A stretch of DNA of 64,000 nucleotides from Chryseosolibacter histidinae (GTDB lineage Bacteria; Bacteroidota; Bacteroidia; Cytophagales; Cyclobacteriaceae), in contig NZ_JAHESF010000001.1 in assembly GCF_018598225.1 (NCBI RefSeq), forward strand, positions 62,001 to 126,000. Reading direction: 5' to 3'. The stretch's first letter is position 1; each line of letters opens with the position of its first letter. Of the stretch, positions 34,976-45,063 are shown in pieces. Position numbers and translations under genes: made by a program. The notes beneath the pieces were generated by a model, which was given only the letters and a program-made list of their open reading frames with translations, searched no databases and was not told the DNA's origin.

Positions 34976-36004
34976 TTAAAACATCTTCAGCCTTTTAATG
35001 CTGATCCGCATATTTTTTGAGCCATCGTTCACAGCGTTGATATAGACATAAGCCCTGTACTGGCGATCTGCCGTCTCAACCCACACACCGGCCTCACCCT
35101 TCAGGTTGATGGCAAAATTGGTGGCGGTAGAAGTATCGAGCTTCTCAAAATCGAGGTCGTCGATAAAGATACCGTATTGTAACCTTGCCAGCTGCTGATC
35201 ACGGAGGTTAAGCGTCTTGATGATCTTCGTATCCTTGTTTACACCTGCAGGAAGCGTCACACCCGGAAGGTAGACCGGATCAGCCGCAGGCGCTACCAAC
35301 GCGTGTTTAAAGGTCAGGGCAGGGGCAGGAGCGGGTTGCTGAACCAACGCACGATACAGGTACACGAGATCAATTTTGTCGGGAATCGCGGCTGCCTGTG
35401 CGGCTGTGTAGGTGGCCATATCAGCAATGGAAATGTACATTTCCGTATTGTCTGTCACGGTACTGTCGAGCACCATGTCCATAGCCGAAATGGTGTAGGG
35501 GCCCATCTTCATTGACACGGTTCTTCCATTGCTGTCAGTGGCTGAAAATGTAAAGGTCACTTTCTGGCCTTTTGCCTCTTGCGGAATTTTATAAAAATAA
35601 CGCAGCGTTACAGCGAAGGTATCGCGTGTCAGGGTGACCTTGGTCAGGTTACCTTCTGTTGAAGACGGATCTGCAACCTGAACGGCCTTGTCATTTCCAC
35701 CACCATCGGTTGAGTAGGCGCGGTGTTCAAGGAACGTGCCGTTTGTGATCACAGGTTCAACCACGCCGGGGATAGAAGCCTCCACCTGGGCGGATACGAT
35801 CTTTCCCATGTCTTTCGGAAGTGCCATGGCATAGGCGAACTCCAGCCGGTTGTTTACAAGGTTCGGCCCCAACGATCGTTTGATGCAGTCGTTTTGAAAT
35901 TCACGCTTTGCCTGAGGAACCTCATAGGCATCATCCTCGCAGGCAACTGCAAAGATCAAGAGCAGGAGAAATCCTGGTAACTGATATATATGTTTTAATT
36001 TCAT
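34976..36004 (-). CDS. DUF4466-type surface lipoprotein of the PUL
   Basis: 342 residues, lipoprotein signal ending FAVAC (Cys about 22). The segment NDCIKRSLGPNLVNNRLEFAYAMALP and the following VSAQVEASIPG are characteristic of DUF4466-type proteins encoded in Bacteroidota PULs. The family is thought to be exported and glycan-associated; no activity is known. Located 19 bp after the preceding lipoprotein gene and 94 bp before the heparinase gene, it is likely a surface glycan-binding component. The start TTAATCATG resembles the repeat-linked starts noted elsewhere, but only over nine bases. Confidence 0.75.
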   Translation of the reverse strand: MKLKHIYQLPGFLLLLIFAVACEDDAYEVPQAKREFQNDCIKRSLGPNLVNNRLEFAYAMALPKDMGKIVSAQVEASIPGVVEPVITNGTFLEHRAYSTDGGGNDKAVQVADPSSTEGNLTKVTLTRDTFAVTLRYFYKIPQEAKGQKVTFTFSATDSNGRTVSMKMGPYTISAMDMVLDSTVTDNTEMYISIADMATYTAAQAAAIPDKIDLVYLYRALVQQPAPAPALTFKHALVAPAADPVYLPGVTLPAGVNKDTKIIKTLNLRDQQLARLQYGIFIDDLDFEKLDTSTATNFAINLKGEAGVWVETADRQYRAYVYINAVNDGSKNMRISIKRLKMF

Positions 36005-36023
36005 GATTAAGTCCGGTTAGTGA

Positions 36024-36491
36024 TTATTGTTGAACAGTCACGTAGATGGTATACTCCTTGCGCACCCTTCGATTGCCCGATATAACGGCATACGTTTTAG
36101 GATTTGACAGATCAGAGAAGTCAACCTTGCCCGTGATCTTGGGATCGAGTTTTGCGTCGGTCACCAGCGTAAACTGGGGATACAGGTTTTTCAGGTCTGT
36201 GCCCAAAGCAACCTCTACATTAATGGTCAGCGCGGTAGTGTCAATAACTACATTCCTTGTCGAAGGGATTGCGGGTGTTGTTGACGTTGCCGGAATGGCC
36301 GTGGTTGAGGTCACCACACTTACAAAGTCAGTTCCCAGCAGCTCAAAATTGCTGACGTAGCACGAGCCTCTGCCCGTGATCAGCAATCCATCTTCGTCGA
36401 TGGGATAATCATGCGAGCAGCGAACCATGCTCACCAGGGTAAGCAGGCCCAGGAGGGAAGCGACAATTTTATTATTGATATATTTTTTCAT
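36024..36491 (-). CDS. DUF5018-like surface lipoprotein
   Basis: 155 residues from the ATG at 36491, selected because it opens a lipoprotein signal (MKKYINNKIVASLLGLLTLVSMVRC); upstream ATGs at 36503 and 36515 are in frame. The mature part has one bacterial Ig-like module of DUF5018 type (INVEVALGTDLKNLYPQFTLV, KTYAVISGNRRVRKEYTIYVTVQ). Such modules occur in surface glycan-binding proteins placed after SusD. The protein is short for that role and may be a spacer or a helper. It starts 25 bp after the SusD stop. Confidence 0.65.
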   Translation of the reverse strand: MKKYINNKIVASLLGLLTLVSMVRCSHDYPIDEDGLLITGRGSCYVSNFELLGTDFVSVVTSTTAIPATSTTPAIPSTRNVVIDTTALTINVEVALGTDLKNLYPQFTLVTDAKLDPKITGKVDFSDLSNPKTYAVISGNRRVRKEYTIYVTVQQ

Positions 36492-36516
36492 AGCGCTATT
36501 CATTTGAAAGATCATC

Positions 36517-38406
36517 TTATAACCAGGGGGTATTTTGTGTCAGGTTCGGATTTTTGTCACGCTCGCCCGGAGGAATTCTGAAGATGTAACACTGCTGATA
36601 GGTAAGGGGCGTTGCATTTCTGAAGTACACCATGGAGTTGGCATTTTTGGTGTCCCTGGTGTCTGTTCCTACGTTCGTACCGGTAGGATCCCATGCGCGC
36701 TCGATGGCTCTCCACCTGCGCAGGTCAAATGAACGTTGACCTTCAGCCACCAGCTCTACGATGCGCTCCTGCTCGATGGCAGCAAAGAAAGAAGCATAAT
36801 CCGCAGTCTTGGCGCCAGCCAGGGGAGGAAGGTTTCCGCGGAAACGAACTTTGTTGACGAGGGCAATAGCGTCACCCTGCGGACCGCTCACTTCATTGGT
36901 TGCTTCTGCATACATGAGGTATACATCGGCGAGACGAATTACTGGCCAGCTGAAATCACCATCGGATCTGTCTTGTCCGGCATAGTTGCGGATGAACTTA
37001 CGGAAAAGGTACCCGGTCTGGTTGTTATCCGCATTCACGGTAACATAGTTGGCGGTGGCCGAGTTGATCTTGATCGTCTGCCCGTTGTTTCCATAAATGA
37101 AAGGTGACATGCCGGTGGATTTAAGACTGGCAGATCCCAGGATCATTTCGAAGTTCCACATCATGGTAGCTTTCATCCGGTAATCGCGGTTAGCGTAGCT
37201 CTGCGGATTCAGCGCATGATTGGGCGTTGACGGAGGAAGGATGGTGTTATTGGCATCCGATCCGGGTGCTGGGTTACCTTTGATCAGGGGTGTAGCGAAA
37301 TCACCCGTAGTGACTGACTGATACCTGTCTGCAAGCGCAAAGCGTGGCTTGGTGCCTCCCTGTGCGAACTGGTTTGTACGCGTACCGAAGTCGCGCATCA
37401 ATTCTTCGCCCTGACCGGTTCCTGTAGTTCCGTGATTGAAGGACATGATAAACTCTGTGTTGCTCACGTCATTGCTCGCGGCAGGTTGGAACAGGTAGAA
37501 GTAGTTGGGCAGAATATCAGCTTTACCCAGCGCATCAATTTGTCCGGGGTCGCCACCACGATACAAGGTTAATCCGAAGTCATTGATAACTTTCCTGAAA
37601 TCGTCCGCCGCCGCGGTATAGGCTGCTGTTGCCTCGCTTGAAGAAGGTGTAAAGGTGCTGAGCTCGGGCCAGCCGAATTTATTCCAGCTGCCCCAGAACA
37701 ATTGTACTTTACCTCTTAAGGCAAGCGCAGCGGGTTTTGAGCCACGGCCCGCAGCTGGTTTCTTCTCAGGCAGCTTATCGTATGCATACGTCAGATCCTC
37801 CAGTATTTTACCTTTTATGGTAGCGATGGGCGTGCGGGACATGAGCGCAAAAACTGCGTTGTTCTCACCGATCCCGGTAGGTACGTTCTCAAAATAAGGA
37901 ACATCGCCCCACATGGAAATAAGACGGAAGTACACCAGGGCACGCAACAGGCGCGCTTCTCCTATGATCGATTCGAGATTTGCCACCGAGCTTGCGGGTA
38001 CGGTCGGCAGCATCTTTTCAACATTCACAACAACATAGTTGGTGCGGATCACGGCGCCGTACAGATACCTGAAATAGGTGTCAAAGTTGGAGCCATAGCC
38101 AGATGGGTTATAGCTGCCACCGTTGTATGGGTTGGTACTCGCGGTAGCATTAAAATTGTGATAGACGAATTCACCCTGACCATCGAAATAATAATCTCTG
38201 TCAAAGCATTGACGAACGGCTGAATAGGCACCCATCAGTGCAGTAGTAGCATCGCCTTCTGAACGCCAGAACTGATCTGCGCTCAAAGCGTTTGCTGACG
38301 GCTGATCTAGCAGATCGCTACAGGCGGTAGGCAACAATGTCAGCGCCATGAACGCCAGCGCGGCCATTATCTGTGAAATCTTGGTAGTATTATTTTTAGT
38401 AATCAT
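36517..38406 (-). CDS. SusD/RagB-family glycan-binding lipoprotein of the PUL
   Basis: 629 residues with a lipoprotein signal ending LPTAC. Typical RagB/SusD layout: SDLLDQPSANALSADQFW at the start, TPR helices (IGEARLLRALVYFRLISMWGDVPYFE near 150) and the C-terminal half with WPVIRLADVYLMYAEATNEV, VNKVRFR, ERIVELVAEGQRSFDLRRWRAI. It lies 12 bp after SusC and caps the barrel. With the lyases downstream it should recognise a uronic-acid-containing glycan. Confidence 0.92.
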   Translation of the reverse strand: MITKNNTTKISQIMAALAFMALTLLPTACSDLLDQPSANALSADQFWRSEGDATTALMGAYSAVRQCFDRDYYFDGQGEFVYHNFNATASTNPYNGGSYNPSGYGSNFDTYFRYLYGAVIRTNYVVVNVEKMLPTVPASSVANLESIIGEARLLRALVYFRLISMWGDVPYFENVPTGIGENNAVFALMSRTPIATIKGKILEDLTYAYDKLPEKKPAAGRGSKPAALALRGKVQLFWGSWNKFGWPELSTFTPSSSEATAAYTAAADDFRKVINDFGLTLYRGGDPGQIDALGKADILPNYFYLFQPAASNDVSNTEFIMSFNHGTTGTGQGEELMRDFGTRTNQFAQGGTKPRFALADRYQSVTTGDFATPLIKGNPAPGSDANNTILPPSTPNHALNPQSYANRDYRMKATMMWNFEMILGSASLKSTGMSPFIYGNNGQTIKINSATANYVTVNADNNQTGYLFRKFIRNYAGQDRSDGDFSWPVIRLADVYLMYAEATNEVSGPQGDAIALVNKVRFRGNLPPLAGAKTADYASFFAAIEQERIVELVAEGQRSFDLRRWRAIERAWDPTGTNVGTDTRDTKNANSMVYFRNATPLTYQQCYIFRIPPGERDKNPNLTQNTPWL

Positions 38407-38418
38407 AAATAGCCGAGT

Positions 38419-41400
38419 TTAAATACCGAGGTTGATACCGATGTTGTACGATTTGACGAGGGGATAAGCATCACGACCGGCGCTGGTTTTTTCAGGATCG
38501 AGTCCGCGATACTTGGTGATCGTGAACAAGTTCTCTGCTGAAGCGTAAATGCGGAGTGAACTTGCCTTGATCCGCTCGAGAATGCTGGCCGGTATTTTAT
38601 ATCCGATCTGGATATTCTTAAAGCGCAGGTAGTTCATATTGTCCAGCCAGAACGTTGTCTGTTGGGTATTGTTACTGCCACCCAGGCGCGGCCAGGCACC
38701 ATCACGATTTTCAACTGTCCATGGATTGCTCCAGTGCTCCGGTGTGAAAGCATAACGTTTATTGTTCGGGTTAACGGTGTTGTAGATCGTCAGCCAGAAA
38801 TCTTTCCGTCCGCGGGCACCTTGTAACAATACGTTCACATCAAATCCTTTCCACGAAACACTGGCGTTGATACCGTAATTGGTTGTAGGCCTGTCGCGGG
38901 CAATGCGGGGATAAGCTTTTCTGTCGTTGTCGTCAATGCGGCCATCTCCGTTCAGGTCTTTGCGCAGGATGTCGCCAGGAGAGGCCCCTTGCGGTGTGGC
39001 GTTATAAACATCCTGCCAGGTCTGTGCAACGCCAGCGTCCACGTAAGAGTATACATAGTTGTAAGGCATATTCAGGAACACAGTGTTTCCGTTGTTGGTC
39101 GCACCACGCCCCAGGTATCCGCTCCACTGCTCAATGTAGTTCGCATTGTACGACCCGTTAGCGGTGATGGAATAAGAGATATTGTCACCGAAATTATCTC
39201 TCCAACCGAGGGTCAATTCAACACCACGGTTGCGCAGATCTCCGATATTTTGCTTGGGTGCCTCGTACGCGCCGCTCAGGAGCATAGACAACGATGTATT
39301 CAAAAGCATTCCGGTTGTGAGACGATCGTAATAATCGAATTCGGCTGTCAACCGGTTGTCAATAAAACCTAATTCAAGACCAATGTCCATTACCCGTGTA
39401 GCCTCCCACGTAAGATCCAGGTTGAGCAGTTTTGCGTCAACAAGACCTTTTGCGATCGCTGCCGGGTCACTCATATAATGTCCGGCTGACAGGGTCTGCT
39501 GCTGTTGCGTGCGGCCCACACCACTGATGTTACCCAACGAGCCGTAAGACGCTCTCAGCTTTCCATTTGAAAGCCAGGGGAGACCTGACATGAAGCTCTC
39601 TTCGTTGAAACGCCATCCCGCAGAGATCGCAGGGAAGAATCCATATTGGTTGCCGGGACGGAACTTGGACGACCCGTCATAGCGGGCGCTTATTTCCAAA
39701 AGGTATTTGTCAAAGGCAGAATAGTTGATACGGCCAATGAACGAGCGAAGGCCTTCTGTGCTGGAGTTACCACCTACAGTCATGGTGCCCAGTGCGGCAT
39801 CGAGCTCGTGAAGAGAAGGATGAAGCCTGTCGAGCCTTGAGCTGAATTGTGAGCGATCATACCAGTATTCCTCACTGTAAACAAACATGGCGCCGAGCTT
39901 ATGACTCACGCCCAGATCAGTGGTATAGTTGAGGCGACCGTTCAGCTGGGTTTTAAAACCGGTGTTGGTAGTGTTGGAAATGCCGGCATTGTCACCAACA
40001 TAGATCCTTGTACCAAAAGCCTGCGTCTGAAAATTGTAAGCCTTGTTCGGAATGTCCGCGCTGTAGCTGAACTGGTTATAATAGTTCATGTTGTAATCAA
40101 CGCGGGCGGTGAGTCCTTTCACGGGAGTCCAGTCAATATAAATGTTGGGGTTTACCTCCTGGCGCTTCCGGTGATTCTGACGGTTTACGTATTGCGTGTA
40201 CGGGTTGTATGCCGAAGCATCTTCACCATATGCCATGGCTCCTCCAAAGTATCCTGTAACGGGATCATAGGGCGTAATACCAGCGATGGCATATTGCAGA
40301 TCCTCTCCGGCGGTGTTATCACTCGTTGATTCAGAGAAACCCTCCGGAAGTGCGAAAACGTTATCAGACCAGTTACCACTCAGCTTGATCCCGGTGTTCA
40401 TATTGCTATGCAGCTTGTAATCATAGCTGAAGCGCATATTGTAGCGGTTGTAATCGTTGTAGATCTGCAGACCTTTCTCATTCATGATACCACCTGAAAT
40501 GTAGAAGCTCGATCTGTCGTTTCCGCCTGTTGCCGAAATGGTGTGGTTGGCGACACTTCCATTGCGCAGGATCACATCCCACCAGTCCGTATTGGGGTAC
40601 GCAAGGGGATCTACCATACCTTTAGCCATCCATTCGTCGATCGTACCATTCTTGAAGATGAATGCTGATGGTGCCGTATTGGTTGACGCAGCGAGGTTCT
40701 GAAGGGTCATCGCTCTCGGATAATCCGCCAGGAATTCGTAAGAGCTGGTGGGTTGAGAAATAGCATAAGAGCCGTTGTAGTTGATGACGGTCTTCTTCAG
40801 CCCTTTACCGGACTTGGTCGTAATGAGGATCACGCCATTGGCGCCGCGCGATCCATAGACCGAAGCGGATGCGGCATCTTTCAACACAGAGATGCTTTCA
40901 ATGTCGTTGAAGTTTATCAGGTTGATATCGATATCGGGTACGTTATCCACAACAACCAGCGGCCCGCTGTTATTCACGGAACCTAAACCCCGTATCAACA
41001 GGGTAGCACTGTTGTTACCAGCCATACCGCGTGCCTGAGTAGCTGTGAGGCCGGGAACGAGCCCTGCCAATCCTGATGAAACGTTCGACAGCGAGCGGCT
41101 GGAGATCTTCTCGTCGAACTTGACGGCACCAACCGATCCCGTCATGTTTACTTTCTCCTGCGTACCATAACCGACTACCACCACTTCGCCGAGTGTTGTA
41201 ATGTCTGCAGACATCACCACATCAAGCGTGGTTTGCTGACCAACAGTCACATCCTGGCTCAGGTAGCCGATAAATGAAAAAGACAGTACAGATTCAGGTC
41301 CCGGCACTTCAAGCGAATACTTTCCATCCGCGTCAGTTACAGTACCGGTAGTTGTTCCTTTGATCACGATGTTAACACCGGGAAGTCCGCCACCATTGTC

Positions 41401-41520
41401 ATCTCTCACCACGCCGCTGACAACAAGGCTTTGTGCGTGAAGATGATGGGTGCATAACAGGCATAGCAAAGCAAGCACGTAGCGCGCCCGCTTCAAACTG
41501 CTAAGTAGAGTTTGCGTCAT
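38419..41520 (-). CDS. SusC/RagA-family TonB-dependent transporter of the PUL
   Basis: 1033 residues with a signal peptide (about 1-29, ending LHAQ). Domains: carboxypeptidase-like regulatory domain (VSGVVRDDNGGGLPGVNIVIKGT), plug with VVVGYGTQEKVNMTGSV and the SusC signature (PLVVVDNVPDID, SVYGSRGANGVILITTKSG), and the barrel ending SYNIGINLGI. It imports oligosaccharides captured by the SusD 12 bp downstream. First gene of the PUL, with a recognisable promoter at 41782-41810 and a leader of about 255 nt. Confidence 0.93.
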   Translation of the reverse strand: MTQTLLSSLKRARYVLALLCLLCTHHLHAQSLVVSGVVRDDNGGGLPGVNIVIKGTTTGTVTDADGKYSLEVPGPESVLSFSFIGYLSQDVTVGQQTTLDVVMSADITTLGEVVVVGYGTQEKVNMTGSVGAVKFDEKISSRSLSNVSSGLAGLVPGLTATQARGMAGNNSATLLIRGLGSVNNSGPLVVVDNVPDIDINLINFNDIESISVLKDAASASVYGSRGANGVILITTKSGKGLKKTVINYNGSYAISQPTSSYEFLADYPRAMTLQNLAASTNTAPSAFIFKNGTIDEWMAKGMVDPLAYPNTDWWDVILRNGSVANHTISATGGNDRSSFYISGGIMNEKGLQIYNDYNRYNMRFSYDYKLHSNMNTGIKLSGNWSDNVFALPEGFSESTSDNTAGEDLQYAIAGITPYDPVTGYFGGAMAYGEDASAYNPYTQYVNRQNHRKRQEVNPNIYIDWTPVKGLTARVDYNMNYYNQFSYSADIPNKAYNFQTQAFGTRIYVGDNAGISNTTNTGFKTQLNGRLNYTTDLGVSHKLGAMFVYSEEYWYDRSQFSSRLDRLHPSLHELDAALGTMTVGGNSSTEGLRSFIGRINYSAFDKYLLEISARYDGSSKFRPGNQYGFFPAISAGWRFNEESFMSGLPWLSNGKLRASYGSLGNISGVGRTQQQQTLSAGHYMSDPAAIAKGLVDAKLLNLDLTWEATRVMDIGLELGFIDNRLTAEFDYYDRLTTGMLLNTSLSMLLSGAYEAPKQNIGDLRNRGVELTLGWRDNFGDNISYSITANGSYNANYIEQWSGYLGRGATNNGNTVFLNMPYNYVYSYVDAGVAQTWQDVYNATPQGASPGDILRKDLNGDGRIDDNDRKAYPRIARDRPTTNYGINASVSWKGFDVNVLLQGARGRKDFWLTIYNTVNPNNKRYAFTPEHWSNPWTVENRDGAWPRLGGSNNTQQTTFWLDNMNYLRFKNIQIGYKIPASILERIKASSLRIYASAENLFTITKYRGLDPEKTSAGRDAYPLVKSYNIGINLGI

Positions 41521-41781
41521 AGATATTGGGTTTGGGTAAATTAAATTTTACGGTTACAGGCGCCGACAATGGATCCGGCATCAATGGCAAAGGCGCTGCC
41601 GGCATCTGTGGTACTGCCGGTGCCCTGAATGAGAGCGTTCACATCCGGGATGGACTCCCTGGAGGTCAGGAGGAAGCACGATCGCTTCCAGATCTGTAAA
41701 GATTCCTTCATACAATCAGTTTTTAGTTGGGTAAATTGATCTTTGGAATCGTTTGGGCTCACGATCGAAAACGATTCCGTC

Positions 41782-41870
41782 CAAATGTATAGGAAGGGCT
41801 TTCCGACCAATAAAAAACCATTACGGCATCGTTACTACACGGTTAAAAATCACTACGTCTGCACTACGTC
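41782..41870 (-). promoter_or_regulatory. PUL promoter with triple half-site element upstream
   Basis: On the minus strand TTG (41810-41808) and TACATTTG (41789-41782), 18 bp apart, match the Bacteroidota -33/-7 consensus exactly. At 41870-41830, 19 bp further upstream, is a 41-bp element with three GACGTAGTG-like half-sites (steps of 11 and about 21 bp). A related 41-bp element is at 45064-45104. The element is well placed for an activator of the PUL. The 255-nt leader holds no well-supported gene. Confidence 0.65.
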
Positions 41871-41913
41871 AGTTGGTGGGGGATTCTGATAATCAGTGAG
41901 TTGCGTTTGAAAA

Positions 41914-42075
41914 AAGGAGTAAGAAGTAAGGAGCAAGTAGTAAGAATTTGGAAGCCTTAAAAACAAGTGTGAGCATTGGGATCGAGCCCGAAAATGGAGT
42001 GTAACCATTGGGCGAAGCGGGGGCCAGGCGAGGCGTCAGCCCTCCTTACTCCTTGATTCTTACTCCTTACTCCTT
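41914..42075. repeat. Heptad hairpin element H8 (AAGGAGT type)
   Basis: Left arm 41914-41948 (AAGGAGT, AAGAAGT, AAGGAGC and AAGTAGT words) and right arm 42041-42075 (inverted, five exact heptads) enclose a 92-bp loop. The right arm holds the TAA stop (42067-42069) and the last codons (EKE) of the regulator gene. Confidence 0.7.
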
Positions 42076-45057
42076 TTCCTCCTGACTCCCCATCAATTCC
42101 TGAGAGCCATAAAGCTTCTCCAAAAACTCAGCCATATCCTCTTCATGACTGATTCCCAGGCGTTTGCGCAGCCTGTAGCGGGCGGTTTCGATACCGCGTA
42201 CGGAGAGGTTGAGAATGGAGGCTATCTCTTTGTTGGTAAGGTTCATTTTTACAAAGGCGCACAGCTGAAGCTCCTTTTGGGTGAGATCGGGGAAGCTGGA
42301 CCTTAATTGAGAGAAGAATTCGCTGTGCACCCTCTCAAAGTTGGCTTCGAATACTTTCAGGTGCTCTTCGCTTTGCAAATTCTGGTTGATCTTGCGCTGC
42401 AGCTCACGCACAGCCTGTCGCGCGCGGTCGTTGCTCACCGCGTCTTTCAGGTTTTTCAGGTCTTCAGACATTTCGTTGAGCAGCTCGCGTTTCCGCACCA
42501 GCAGCATGGTGTAGTTGGCCAGCTCCTTGCTTTTGAAGATCACGTCCTCTTCCAGGATCTCTTTGTGTTTGATGATCTCTTCTTTTTCACGTTCAAGCTT
42601 GATGCGCTCGATCTCCAGCTGAAGCACCTTCCGCTTTTTCTCTTCTTCGGCGATGGTCTTCTGCTTCACGTGCTCGATGCGTTGCTGGATCTGCCGCGCT
42701 GCGAAAATGATCAGCAGAAGCGAGCCCAACGCATAGCACAGGTAGGCCAGGTTGGTCTTGTACCAGATAGGGGTGAGCTGAAAGTGATATGCCGCCTCGT
42801 CTGCGCTTTCGCCCAGCAGGCTTCGCGCCTTCACACGAAAAACATACCGGCCGGGCCGCAGCCCTGTATATTCCTGGAACGGCACATCCTGCCAGGCAGA
42901 CCATTCTTCATTGATGCCTTCCAGCAGGTAGCTGTACTGAATGTTCATTTTGTCGTCGAAGCCAGGCGCTGAAAAACCGAACCGTACGCTGGTGGTCTGG
43001 TAGGCCAGGTGCTGCGGCGAGCGCTCGGAGGTTTGTATCGCCAGTGGCATCTCGTCAGATGCTTTTTTATAGCTCACACTGGTGATCACAGTTTGTGTTT
43101 CATTGCCGGAGGGGTTGTAGGCAAGGTCGAATGAAAAGAGGCCTTCGCGCGTGCCGATCAGCACATTGTTGTCGTTGACCGGAAGCAGGCACTCCATGCT
43201 TTCATTGAGCATACCTTTCAGCTGAAGGAACAGGCCCTTTGTCAATACAGGGTTCTCGCTTTTGGTCGTAAAGTATCCTACTTCATCGTTTTGTATGAAC
43301 CAGGTCTTGTCCCTGAACTCCAGCAGTTTTCTGATGTTCATCTGGGTGCCCAGTGTGCGGTTGAGAAAAGCATGAGGCTCAAACCTGTCGGCAGAGGCGT
43401 TGTAGGTAAAAATGCCCTGGTTGGTGGTGAAGACGATTTCGCCATTCCACCTGAAAACGTTGATATTGAAAGGCGAGGGGAGTCCGTTCTTGTCCCGGAA
43501 GTGTTCGAGGCCCAGCACCCGCTTGAATGCGTTGTCGATCTTGATCCTGAACACGCCCTTGTAGCCGTGGCAAACCCAGAACACGCCGGGCTCGTTGCCC
43601 TGAAGAATGTCGCGGCTCGATTCATTGAACCCTTCGATCTGGTTTAATATTTTGAAGCCGCCAGCCTGGTCGTATTGCATGACGTACAATCCTTCATATG
43701 TACACACCATGTAGTATCCGGGTTTCCCCTGGATGGCGATCGTTTTCCAGACACCCTTCACGCCGGGAATTTTCTGGTAGCCACCAGATTCCGGGAACAC
43801 CACGAGGCCGTCGTTATTGCCGCAGAGAATGTGGCCTTCAAACTGCTGGAGCGACCACGCGGGTACTTCCAGTCCCGGCACACTTTTAAAATTGGTTTTG
43901 AAAAACTTGTTGTTGCCGGCGTCCAGCGGTGAAACGATCACACCTTGACTCGTGGCCAGGTAGAGCTTGCCCTGTCCGACGCGGGCGTCGAAAATAGAAG
44001 CGTTGTCGTACAGCCTGGAGACAGGAGAGGAGATGTCGATGCAGTCGATGCCGTTGTTGAGCAATACCCAGATGTTGCCTTCGTGACTTTCGAACAGGTT
44101 GTGTACCGTGTTGTCGAGCTTGTCAAAGACCTCGTTCGCGGCAGCTTTTACGCCGAGGCCGTTGAGAGCGATCACCTTCGATTTCAGGGTGCCGAAGTAA
44201 TAGCTGCCGTTAGATGATTTAATGGCGCTGGTGATGCGGTTGTTGGAATTGACCTCGAGCAGGCGTTGCAGAAAAGAGGCTCCCCCCCTGGCAAGGTCTA
44301 CTTCAAAAAGACCGCCCTGCTTGGTGATGACCAGTATCTGATGACCGTTATCGCCCGGCAGCAATGAAAAGAATTCTTCACCGGCAAGGTGCTCTGGGCC
44401 CAGCACCGGCGTGAATTCGAGCGATCGAAGATCGGCACGTTTCACCTGGTCGCCATCTTTGATGAAAAACTCGCCATGCAGCACGCCGGAGAACCGGAAA
44501 GCTGACAATGCCGGAAACGTAGTGGCCTTGTTGTTGGCGATGGCGATCAGAAACCTGTAGCTGCGAAACACGATGTGACCCTGCACCTCATGAATGGCCC
44601 AAATGTTTTCGATGTTCCGGTCTTCAGCACGCAGCAGGTGCATCCATGATTCATAATGATATTTGCCGAAGACATCTTTTTTGATGGTGCCGAACTCGTT
44701 AAACCCGCCCACATACACAACACCGTCTTTGCTCACGGCAAGTGCCCGGACGGACGACTGATTGGGAAGTTTTACGTTTTGCCAGATCTCGCCATCATAG
44801 ATGAGCGCTCCGTTGTTACTGCCAAAGTACAGGATGCCGTCATTGTCCTGGCACATGGTCCAGATTTGCGGATCCGAATTGAAATCCTTCCTTGTATAGT
44901 GGATCACACGTGGGGTCCCTTTGATGGAAAGATGGTCCCTGGCGGGAGCCTGTGCATGGGCTGCGGGGCCTCCCGATAACACACACAGGGTACACATTAT
45001 CCAGCTGAGCAGATGCGCCAGATTTTTTTTAAATGCCTGATTCACAACAACTACCAT
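42067..45057 (-). CDS. One-piece sensor-regulator: Reg_prop/Y_Y_Y sensor with LuxR-type HTH
   Basis: 996 residues from the ATG at 45057 (MVVVVNQAF), which leads into a signal/anchor ending GGPAAHAQ; the frame extends to 45126. A periplasmic seven-bladed double propeller of Reg_prop-type repeats (about 60-680), a Y_Y_Y domain (about 690-755), one transmembrane helix (LAYLCYALGSLLLIIFAA, about 762-783), a long cytoplasmic coiled coil and a C-terminal LuxR-family HTH (LTQKELQLCAFVKMNLTNKEIASILNLSVRGIETARYRLRKRL). There is no histidine kinase or receiver domain. Likely senses a glycan fragment and controls the adjacent PUL and glucanase genes. Confidence 0.88.
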   Translation of the reverse strand: MVVVVNQAFKKNLAHLLSWIMCTLCVLSGGPAAHAQAPARDHLSIKGTPRVIHYTRKDFNSDPQIWTMCQDNDGILYFGSNNGALIYDGEIWQNVKLPNQSSVRALAVSKDGVVYVGGFNEFGTIKKDVFGKYHYESWMHLLRAEDRNIENIWAIHEVQGHIVFRSYRFLIAIANNKATTFPALSAFRFSGVLHGEFFIKDGDQVKRADLRSLEFTPVLGPEHLAGEEFFSLLPGDNGHQILVITKQGGLFEVDLARGGASFLQRLLEVNSNNRITSAIKSSNGSYYFGTLKSKVIALNGLGVKAAANEVFDKLDNTVHNLFESHEGNIWVLLNNGIDCIDISSPVSRLYDNASIFDARVGQGKLYLATSQGVIVSPLDAGNNKFFKTNFKSVPGLEVPAWSLQQFEGHILCGNNDGLVVFPESGGYQKIPGVKGVWKTIAIQGKPGYYMVCTYEGLYVMQYDQAGGFKILNQIEGFNESSRDILQGNEPGVFWVCHGYKGVFRIKIDNAFKRVLGLEHFRDKNGLPSPFNINVFRWNGEIVFTTNQGIFTYNASADRFEPHAFLNRTLGTQMNIRKLLEFRDKTWFIQNDEVGYFTTKSENPVLTKGLFLQLKGMLNESMECLLPVNDNNVLIGTREGLFSFDLAYNPSGNETQTVITSVSYKKASDEMPLAIQTSERSPQHLAYQTTSVRFGFSAPGFDDKMNIQYSYLLEGINEEWSAWQDVPFQEYTGLRPGRYVFRVKARSLLGESADEAAYHFQLTPIWYKTNLAYLCYALGSLLLIIFAARQIQQRIEHVKQKTIAEEEKKRKVLQLEIERIKLEREKEEIIKHKEILEEDVIFKSKELANYTMLLVRKRELLNEMSEDLKNLKDAVSNDRARQAVRELQRKINQNLQSEEHLKVFEANFERVHSEFFSQLRSSFPDLTQKELQLCAFVKMNLTNKEIASILNLSVRGIETARYRLRKRLGISHEEDMAEFLEKLYGSQELMGSQEEKE

Positions 45058-45063
45058 GCGCTT

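Noticed and set aside
41541-41810. A possible 89-residue protein just upstream of the PUL SusC
   Set aside because: Its proposed start overlaps the -33 element of the exact-consensus promoter. A shorter version from 41711 (56 residues) cannot be excluded, but it has no signal, domain or recognisable homology.
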